This document shows positions 55,750 through 64,000 of a stretch of DNA of 64,000 nucleotides, piece after piece. The DNA is from Pontederia crassipes (lineage: Eukaryota; Streptophyta; Magnoliopsida; Commelinales; Pontederiaceae), in contig CM060188.1 in NCBI GenBank assembly GCA_030549335.1, positions 6,634,001 through 6,698,000 on the forward strand. Reading direction: 5' to 3'. The stretch's first letter is position 1; each line of letters opens with the position of its first letter. The notes beneath the pieces are model-generated. The model saw only the letters and a list, made by a program, of their open reading frames with translations, was not told where the DNA came from and searched no databases. Both the position numbers and the translations under genes were made by a program.

Positions 55750-58180
55750 TAGGGGTGTAAGAAAAACCAAACCAACCTGATCCAAAAAAAAATGAACCAA
55801 AAGAATTGAACATAGGAGTCTTGAATGTTATTTAGGTTGATTTTTAAAAAAGTAAAATTCACTTGCTCTAAAATTAGGGTCCATTCGAAAAAACTATAGA
55901 GATTCTTGGAGTTTATTTTTTATTTATGATTTTATATATAACTAATTCATAAGCCATCTATTATTTTATAACATATATAATACTTTTTGTACAAACTTTG
56001 ATACTTTTTTTTATCACATTATCGAACTTTAAGTTTGTAACTTTAAAATTTTAGTAGTATATTTTATACTTAATATAAAATCAAACACTTTTATGTTAAT
56101 TCCAATTTATTATATATTTTAAATTTTATAATTATATAAAAGTAGGATCTTGTCATCTTGAAAAAATAGATCCATAAGAATGTGATTTTTATTTTTTTAA
56201 AATGGTTTATTAAGATGATTTTTTAATTAAAAAATCAATTAAAAAAATACTACTTTCACCCCTTGTTTTTTATCATTCCTTTCAAAGTGTATAACATATG
56301 GAAAATGTTAAATTCTTTTAAAATTTTAGTCTAAAAATCTTCCTAATATTTACATTTTTTAAATTATCCTAAAAAGTTGTTAAATTTACATTTATACCAT
56401 TATATAGCAAATTCCATAATGTATATATAAGCGAACTGACAAGATTCCAATGCGTACCAAACAGAAATCTGATCCTTTTAATGGTCAATTCAGATTCCGA
56501 GGGGCACCAAATCCAATGCACTGGCAACTGACAGAGAGCATCACTTTCAAAGAACCCTAAGAACCAAAACTTCCCGCCACACTGTTAAATTATTCGAATA
56601 ATGAGATAGATAGCCCATTATATATTTACCATTATAAACTAAATTTGATTGCCAAATTAGTAAGCATAACGATTTTGAATTAATTAGATGTTAATAAGCA
56701 TAGGAATCTCAATTGGGCACGAAAAAAATACTGTATAGAGTTCTTAATTTACGAAATATTTTTTCATGTGATAGAAAGTGTTATAAATATAAATGTAATG
56801 ATTAGTCTATTTCTAATTACTTTAAGTCATTGAAATAGTTTGAACTTTTAGGAGCATTTGGTTTACGAATAAGCATTTTGATAATATAATTGAATAATGT
56901 GAAGAATAAGGATAAGTTGGTCTAACTTCGCTTTCGTCAAAATCATCTTGAAATTTAAAATACCATCATGTTATTTCATGAAATCAGATATTCTATCGAA
57001 AATTATATTCTATCAAAATAAAAGAATAATGAAATTCTCATTATTTTCACGTTTTAACCATTTCTTTTATTTTTTATGATTTAATCATAAAATATTACAT
57101 ATTTAAAATTTGTTCCTTATAAATCAAAAGAATAAAAATGTACAAAAATATATTCTTTCGATAAAAAATTTATTTCCTGCAGGATATTATTCATCCAAAG
57201 GTATTAGAGGTTTGAATCTTAATATTTTAGTGTTATAATCGGTGAATTAGTCAGATATTTAGTAAAGGTGATTCCAAATCTACAAATGTCCCCCACTTAA
57301 TTATTCAAACTTTCGTTAACCTTATTGCATTATCAATTTATTTTTTTGTTAACTATTATTCATATTTGGTAAAAAAAACAGTAAAAGCCTTTTTAACAAA
57401 TATATATATTTGAGATATAAAAAAACTCAGATGGGAAGTTTGTGTTTTCCTATCAAATGATAACATTGGTTCAAAAGCATGATTGCATTAAGTAAAGTGG
57501 AAGTTAAAAGACTATTAATTGAAGAAAAATAAATTAAGTATTTCAATAATTTTTGTAATTGGGGTGTTAGTGTATGTTGTATTTGTTTTAGAAATCATTT
57601 TTATCATTGTAGAATATTATATTATCATCTGATCTTATCAGATTTTATTTTAGCCGATTTGATGAGAATCCAGCTTTTCAAAACTTAATTCGATCGTAGT
57701 TTAACTTTTAGCTCAATTTAATTGAATTTAATTCTAAAAAAAATCCTCCCGCCCAATCAAATTGGATGAATATTTAATGTTTGATTCGAAAAAAAAAATC
57801 CATTTAAAAAAACTGCTAGTGATAAAAAAACCTCATTTTATTGTTAATCGAATAGAAATGAATTGGTAATTATTTTTTCAAGCAGCAGGAAAAAAGTCCT
57901 AAAAACATAAATGTTGCTCACCTCTTCTAAATTATTCTAACTTTGTCATCTCTCCGCTTTATCAATTTCTTAATCTAATTACATAATTACCATTTTATTT
58001 ATATTTGCAATTTTTTTTAATTATAAATAAAAAATGAACTCTACAGACCTCTATAGTTTTTTTTATCTTAATTTTAACGGATGAATTTTAACTTATTAAA
58101 ATTTATCTTAATTTTTAAATTTTTTATTCAATTTTTTCGGATAGATTTTCGATTGGTTGGATTTTTCTTACACTACTCCT
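55750..58180. mobile_element. Possible old DNA transposon bounded by ~28-bp inverted repeats
   Basis: The left end TAGGGGTGTAAGAAAAACCA (55,750) and the inverted right end (58,180 inward: AGGAGTAGTGTAAGAAAAAT) are imperfect inverted repeats of a wording common at plant hAT-type termini. The 2.4-kb interior is AT-rich with no transposase frame. No target duplication was found. The pairing could be by chance or mark a worn element. Confidence 0.35.
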
Positions 58181-58559
58181 GGTGTATGGTACAATATAGC
58201 ATAACCAATATTTTAACATGTATTTAATAATATGGTTATACTTATATCGTTATTTATTAATATGCTTGATTTATCTTTACCGCATTACTCCATATTTTAG
58301 AATCTGAAACTACATTACAGTAAATGTATCAATTTGGCTTCTGGAACTTTTGTACTTTACACAACTCTACTACAGCATCAATACTTCTGTCAATCTTCAT
58401 TTTCTTTTGTTTCTTAAAATTACCTATTTGCATCTGAATCCATGATATTTTCTATGCACGTTCGCAAATTGTCATATTTTTTGGATACGAAGCGAAATCT
58501 TTTCTTAACATTTTAAATAGGATTTAATGGGGTGCTTCCAAATCTTCCCACTGTTTGAT

Positions 58560-59170
58560 GGAGGCGCGACGGTAGGGATGCAAATCCGGTTCCCCAGCTT
58601 TCTTAACTGGAGCTTCTCACGAGACCTCGTCGCCGTCGCAAGCCCTCGCTGCCACCTTCTCGATTCTTCGCCGCTCAAGCAAGACCTCGCCACCTGAACG
58701 AGTCCTCACTGCCATCTTTGCGAGTCATTGCCCCCTTCACGATTCCTCGCCACTGCTATCTTCACGAATCGTCGCCTCCTTTGCGATTCCTCGCTGTTGT
58801 CGTCGCCTTCGCGAGTCGTCGCCCCCTTCTCAATTCCTCACCGTCGCAAGCCTTTGTCACCGTCCCGATTCTTCGCCACTTGAGCGGGACCTCGCCGTTG
58901 CCACCCGAACGAGACGTCGCCCCCGTCATGAGTCGTCGCCATGTTCTGCATGTCGCTATCACCTTTGCACGTTGAAGGACCTACAACCTCAGTGGATTGC
59001 GGTCTTCTCGACTGACTGCGTCCTCGGCGTGGCCTCCTCGATGAAATCGTCTTCGACCTCCTCGGTGCCACGTTCCCGACATCCTCCCCTAAACCTTGCC
59101 TGATGACCTTTGGCCTCGCCTGCCCTTGCAATCGCCATGCATCCCCACCGTTGCGTCTCGATCGTGCGTA
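58560..59170. other. GC-rich degenerate repeat block between copies B and C
   Basis: About 600 bp of GC-rich DNA is built from CGATTCCTCGCC / CGAGTCGTCGCC / GCCACCTTC words in roughly 30-bp steps. It is open in several frames on both strands, but the readings are low-complexity and match no domain. Composition differs sharply from the AT-rich surroundings, so it is probably transposon-derived. Confidence 0.55.
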
Positions 59171-60372
59171 GGGAGATTTGGGAGCAGCACTCCCGTTAAA
59201 TATTTTTAAAAATATTTACTGACTTATTAATTATGTCGTTAATTATAATTTAAAACACCTAGATTCATCAATGTCTTTCTGTATAATTTATCGTGATTAT
59301 AATGAATAATCATATTTTCGATAATTCATTTCGTCGCAATATTGTTTTTTTAGCATCATCAATTTTTTTACTCCAATTTAATGGAAGATGCTTCGGATAG
59401 TATAATTCTTGTCAAAATCTTGGGCTGATTTGGGTCAACTCCTTGTCCATCTTCTGGCTTATGTCGCCTTTAAAATTTTAATGTAACCTCTCTCTTAGGA
59501 TATATTTATTCTATTCTTTGAAGTTAGCAATCAATCTTTTTTATGGTATACAAAATATTATATGATGTCAAACTAAAACAATCCTATAATAAAAGTAAGC
59601 CAAAATTTAGAATAGAAGTTATATATACATCCAAGTTGACTTTGGATAGAAGCGACTCTCGACATGAATCGAAACCTTAGTTAGATTCATGTCCAATCCC
59701 ATGTATACATCAGAAGATTAACTATAGAAATACGTGAATATCCTCTGAATTATAATTAAACACATATTTTATTTATCAAAAAGTACAAAAGATAGATTTG
59801 TTATTTTTAACAAAATTAATTTTATAAATAGTAAAGAGTTGAGAGTTATCATAATTTTTTTAAAAGGTAGAATACAAATATGCGATGCAAACTTAAAAAA
59901 ACGACTAATCCGATGAAATGTGTCTTAGTCCCATGTATTTTTAATCTCCCTCAAAATGACATCCAAGAGTCTAAATCTCTTTACTCCATTCCAAAAAAGC
60001 ATATTATTATCATTTTTTAATGTGAATAATATATATTTTTATTTTTTTCTAATAAAATAGAGTGAGAGTAATATTTTTGAGTCAATAATAATATCACGCT
60101 TTAGTCTTTGCTAATTCCACGTGTCGAAGCCTGCGGCGCGCTTCCTCCGAATCGCACACAAATTTGGTTAATTTCTTGGATGCATAAATATGTTACCGTA
60201 TCTATCTTTAGTTGCGCCATAAATCCTGTTCCAGTCCACGACCTCCCGAGTCAGCCCGCTCTGCATCGCGTTTCAGCAGCGAGCGGTAGAAAACATAAAC
60301 AGGCCAGAAGAGAGAAGAGAACAAAAAGAGGAAAAAAAATAAATTAAAAGCTTCGTTCTTGATCGAGAAAAG
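59171..60372 (+). promoter_or_regulatory. Spacer and upstream region of copy C
   Basis: AT-rich spacer to about 60,100 is followed by the promoter-proximal block shared with copy B (TATGTTACCGTATCTATCTT, about 60,190; CCATAAATCCTG) and a GA-rich leader (60,300-60,372). No other feature was recognised. Confidence 0.45.
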
Positions 60373-63300
60373 ATGGGCAGGGGGAGGAAGAGGAAGAACG
60401 GCGACAGGGACGTAGCTGCCGGAGGCGAGCAGACGTGTGGCATTGCCTCGAGAACTCGCAATACCGGAAGGGGGTTTCGCCAAGAAGCGCGAGTTGAATG
60501 CCGAAGTACGATCGAAACTGCTGTTGCTACTGTTTATTGTTCTTGTTGTCGTTTTTTTTTCCTTTCCGTCCTGCAGAATTTGTTTTGCTGATCACTTCTT
60601 CCTTTGTTCCTACGCAAGAGAGGAGGAGGAGGGGTTGGGGTTTAAGGAAAGGGGTCTGTTAAAGGGTTTTTTTTCTTTGGGATGACACTTCAGTCGCTTG
60701 TTCCCTGATCAGTACTACTTTGCAGTAATTGAAACTGTGATCTCTGTTCCCCTTATGCGTCGTCCTGCTCAGTATTGATTTATGCACTGTCAAAAGGGTT
60801 CTATTTCTGTTTCCCTTTTTCGTATTGGTGCTCTCTTTCATTCTTCTTCTTTTTCTTCTCCTTTTTAGATTTTTTGGAGAATTTGCGATCATACTAATTA
60901 ATATGACCTTCATATTCTGACATGCTTCTGCAGCCTGGTTAGGTTTAAGTTAGAGCAGGAGCTGCTCATATTAGTGTTTTCGAGTGTTGCTTCAAATTTT
61001 CGTACTTCTACTGAAAATAATGCATGCTAATATATTGGTTAGGGACTTAGGGGTACACATGCAAGGTCTGTTATAATGCGTTCATCTATTTGCTGATTAA
61101 TGTTTTTTAATAAGATTAACAATCTTTATCCTGTGTTGAATGATGTGTTGCCATGTTTAGTTTACATTTGTGATATTGTAATAAATTCCGTATATGTTAA
61201 TTCACCTTCTTAGTGAATTCGACAGAGGAGCCTAGTATGGCGGAATGCACAAATTGTCACCAGTGCAAGCGCAATGATAAAGGAAGAGTAGTGCAATGCA
61301 CAGCCTGTGGAAAGCTACGCTACTGCCTACACTGCATAAAAGCATGGTATGTCTTATTTTCATGAGGCCTTAGGAACAAATATCACAGTTTGTTGGGTAA
61401 AGGGAAGGGTTTAATGTAGTGACATGTCTTATGCTTATGTTACATTGGTGGAGGTTGATAACTGCAAGTATTTGATATTGATATTTAATAACTGCAAGTT
61501 ATAGCATAATTCTCGCACTGGAATACTATGGTATTGTTCTGGCACTTTTAATAACCCAGATAAGATGAATATGGTACATGAGAGGACAAATGTTTTAGTT
61601 TAATCAATCTATCTAGACATATTACCCCAATAGGAAAAATAAAGTAATAATTCTTCATTCTTCTCACATGTATGCAATATTTGTACTCGATGTGGCGCTG
61701 TTAACATTCTATTGAGTTGTGACTTGTGCTGACAAATGAAACCTCTATGTGCCTGATGCAATCTGTATGTCAAAACCACGTCGCACAAAGTAAATGCTGT
61801 AACATTCAGTATATAATTTACGTGATTTAACAAGTGAACATTCCATGATGACTTTTCTGGTGACCAATGGTATCCAGGGGCCATTAGCTCCCCTGACTAA
61901 TACAGCCAAGGGATCTCCTTGGCGGGTCCGAAACATTTACCCATTGGACCAACCACATGCTGGTGATTACCATTTGATTATGCAGAGCAGACATTTGTAC
62001 TTGAACTATTCCATTATATCTAAGCTGGTGCATGTGAGGAAGTAAGATATAACATTGCTAATATTTGTTAATCTGAATTTGTTATGAGCTTTCCTTCATT
62101 TTTTTTTCTTTGTATCTCACGTTGCCCCAATTTTTGGTTATAATTAAATTCATTAAAGATAGAACAATTTGGTTCATTAGACAGTCACTAGTTGCATGAC
62201 CTTACGCCATATTGCCCTGCTTTATCTGTTTGAATGAGTGTTCTTGTTGAAATGTTGATAACTTGTTAAACTTGTACTATATCACACACTGTTTTTTTCA
62301 TCTATAGTTCTGCAAATTGTTTAATTTGAGATATGCTAAAACAGTTAAACATTCGGAATAAGTAGCCTTTTAAATTTTGTTGCATTCCTGTTGGGATTCT
62401 TTCGAATAGTTATTAAAATTCTTCTTCTCAAAAAAAAAAAGTTATTAAAATTCTAATCAGTCTTCTAACTTTATTTACCTTAATCATGTGTGCTGTGAAG
62501 GTATCCTCAGTTAACAGAGGAGGCAATTGCGAAGTCGTGCCCAGTTTGTCAACACAATTGCAACTGCAAAGCTTGTCTGCGTTTGGATGGGCGAATTAAA
62601 GTAAATTAATTTGTTTTTTCTGTTTTTATCAAAGTTCATTTTTTATCGTTAGTAGATTTTCATAGGAAGACTTATAAATTGAAAAAAACATTATTGCAGA
62701 AATTTTTGGAAACAGAATTGAAATTTGATAATGATGAAAAGCTCCGATATTCGCTCTATACTCTTCATTTCCTTCTTCCAATTCTGAGACAAATGAATGA
62801 GGAACAGATTTTGGAGAAAAAGATGGAAGCACAAAGAAAAGGTAATATTTGCTTTGTTGTTTGCATCCAGTTGGATTTGGTTCAGACTGTATGGTCTGAC
62901 CCACTTGTTAAAAAAAAGAGTCAATCTGTGTTTAAGAAATAGAGGTGTTAAATTATGCAACATGTCTTAGATGAATGTGATTGGATAAAATATTAAGAGA
63001 AGAAACTCACAGTTGTTGCAACCAATAGAAAATTTCTTTGTATATTGACAATGTTTACTATAATGTGAAATATTTGAGTTGTCAGAAGATTTATGTTCAT
63101 TTTCATAGAACGCATACTCTAAATACGAAGCATTGCATTTAGCAAAGTCCATTTTTTGTTTCATTTTGGCAATTCATATTGCAGATCTGCCTTTGTCAGA
63201 TTTAGTGATTCGAAGAACAAATCTAAGTAAGGAAGAACGTGCTTATTGGTATGACAGGCATAATGGGTGATTATTACTTTTTTTTATCTTTTTATGCATG

Positions 63301-64000
63301 ATTGTACTAATATGTGTTTTTATGTTCAGCAACAATTGCACAACTTCTATTTTTGATGTGCACAGAAGCTGCCCAAACTGTTCATATGATTTGTGCATTA
63401 CTTGTTGCCGGGAGCTGTATGAGGGCCACTTACAAGGTGGTGGGGAGGAAGTAGTTGTGGAATACATTGATAATGGACTTGAATATTGTCATGGCGGAAA
63501 ACCTCAAGCCAGAAGTACGTCTCAGAATGATATTGTTGATTCCGGTGAAAAAGTTTCCGTCGATTCTGAAACTGACGACTGCTCAGCATCGAAGTGGAAA
63601 GCAAATGAAGATGGCAGCATTCCTTGCCCTTCAAAAAAAATGGGTGGTTGTGGAAATGGACTTCTAGAATTGAGGTGCATCTTTCCTGACAATGAAGTTT
63701 CAGATTTAATAAGAAAATCTGAAGACTATGTCAAAACCTACTTGAATGACATGCCTAGATCTTCTGAGCAACAGTGTTCTTGTCTTTCTTCTCAACCTAG
63801 TGGTAGCAATATGATGAAAGCAGCCTTCCGTAATAATACTGGCGACAACTATTTGTATTGCCCAAAGGCCCGAGAGCTTAATTGTGAAGATCTTTCACAT
63901 TTCCAATTCCACTGGGTCAGAGGTGAACCCGTAGTTGTAAGCGATGTGTTAGAGATGACTACTGGATTGAGCTGGGAGCCAATGGTCATGTGGCGTGCAG
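60373..64000 (+). CDS. JMJ25-like (KDM3/IBM1-type) JmjC histone demethylase, copy C, 5' part
   Basis: This is the best-preserved copy; the gene runs past the window end. Exons: 60,373-60,505; 61,226-61,346; 62,501-62,600; 62,700-62,841; 63,185-63,248; 63,330 to beyond 64,000. All junctions are GT-AG with matching phases and no stop. The N-terminus is basic (MGRGRKRKNG). A RING-like zinc finger follows (CHQCKRNDKGRVVQCTACGK, then CPVCQHNCNCKACLR), then a helical LRYSLYTLHFLLPIL segment, a second Cys cluster (CNNCTTSIFDVHRSCPNCSY, then LCITCCREL) and the start of the JmjC region (HFQFHWVRGEPVVV, LSWEPMVMWRA). The catalytic HxD...H residues lie beyond the window; copy B shows what they should look like. 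By family knowledge the protein would act in the nucleus, using Fe(II) and 2-oxoglutarate to demethylate H3K9me1/2 and keep genes from being silenced. The start codon was chosen because exon 1 then joins exon 2 in frame, as in copy B. Confidence 0.9.
61858..61964 (-). mobile_element. tRNA-derived SINE, copy C intron 2 (partly deleted)
   Basis: It is homologous to the copy B SINE, with the same flanks (GATGACTTTTC, GATTACCATTTG). The middle (the B-box side, CCGAAGCTGCC region) is partly deleted, leaving about 107 bp. Confidence 0.72.

Noticed and set aside
58718-59131. Open frames in the GC-rich block between copies B and C
   Set aside because: They are low-complexity readings of a degenerate ~30-bp repeat, open on both strands, without a recognisable product.

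Overview
This is nuclear DNA from a flowering plant. Support comes from GT-AG introns in a JmjC-domain (JMJ25/IBM1-like) histone demethylase family, an intronless plant-type F-box gene, Ty3/gypsy and Ty1/copia LTR elements primed by initiator-Met tRNA, an RTE-clade LINE with the plant-type (TTG)n tail, and an insertion of plastid DNA. Nothing visible fixes the species.

Layout. Positions 1-26,600 are a nest of old transposable elements with no convincing host gene. They include a coding-poor LTR element (406-7,576) with a 5'-truncated RTE LINE in one LTR. Next comes a copia LTR piece, and then a long-LTR Ty3/gypsy element of Tekay/Del type (8,440-19,836). The Tekay element has itself received a mosaic of plastid fragments (ycf2, rrn23, clpP, ycf2) and a 1.6-kb solo LTR. 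A copia protease scrap, a hairpin-bearing tandem array, GC-rich minisatellites, a rearranged gypsy derivative and a probable LTR follow. Positions 26,600-33,200 are AT-rich spacer with one intact F-box gene (28,584-29,738) and a 360-bp hAT-type miniature element.

Positions 33,266-64,000 hold three tandem, same-strand copies of a JMJ25-like gene. Copy A (33,266-39,444) is a truncated pseudogene. Copy B (40,937-55,653) keeps all 12 exons but has a nonsense codon, a frameshift and eroded zinc fingers. Copy C (60,373 to the window end) is open through six exons and runs out of the window. A tRNA-derived SINE sits at the same place in intron 2 of all three copies, so they arose by duplication of a genomic segment and not by retroposition. 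Intron 4 of copy B holds a TRIM (43,979-50,706, target duplication CAATA). The TRIM's 0.1-kb internal region has in turn been entered by a very young, whole-looking Ty3/gypsy element (44,222-50,481) whose two 904-bp LTRs look identical.

Only two host genes are likely to work: the F-box gene (an SCF ubiquitin-ligase adaptor) and JMJ25-like copy C (H3K9 demethylation, which in the known family keeps genes free of silencing marks). Short RTE derivatives are scattered through the array. They keep the first ~110 bp of the element and jump to different points near its 3' end, always leaving from the same 5' position.
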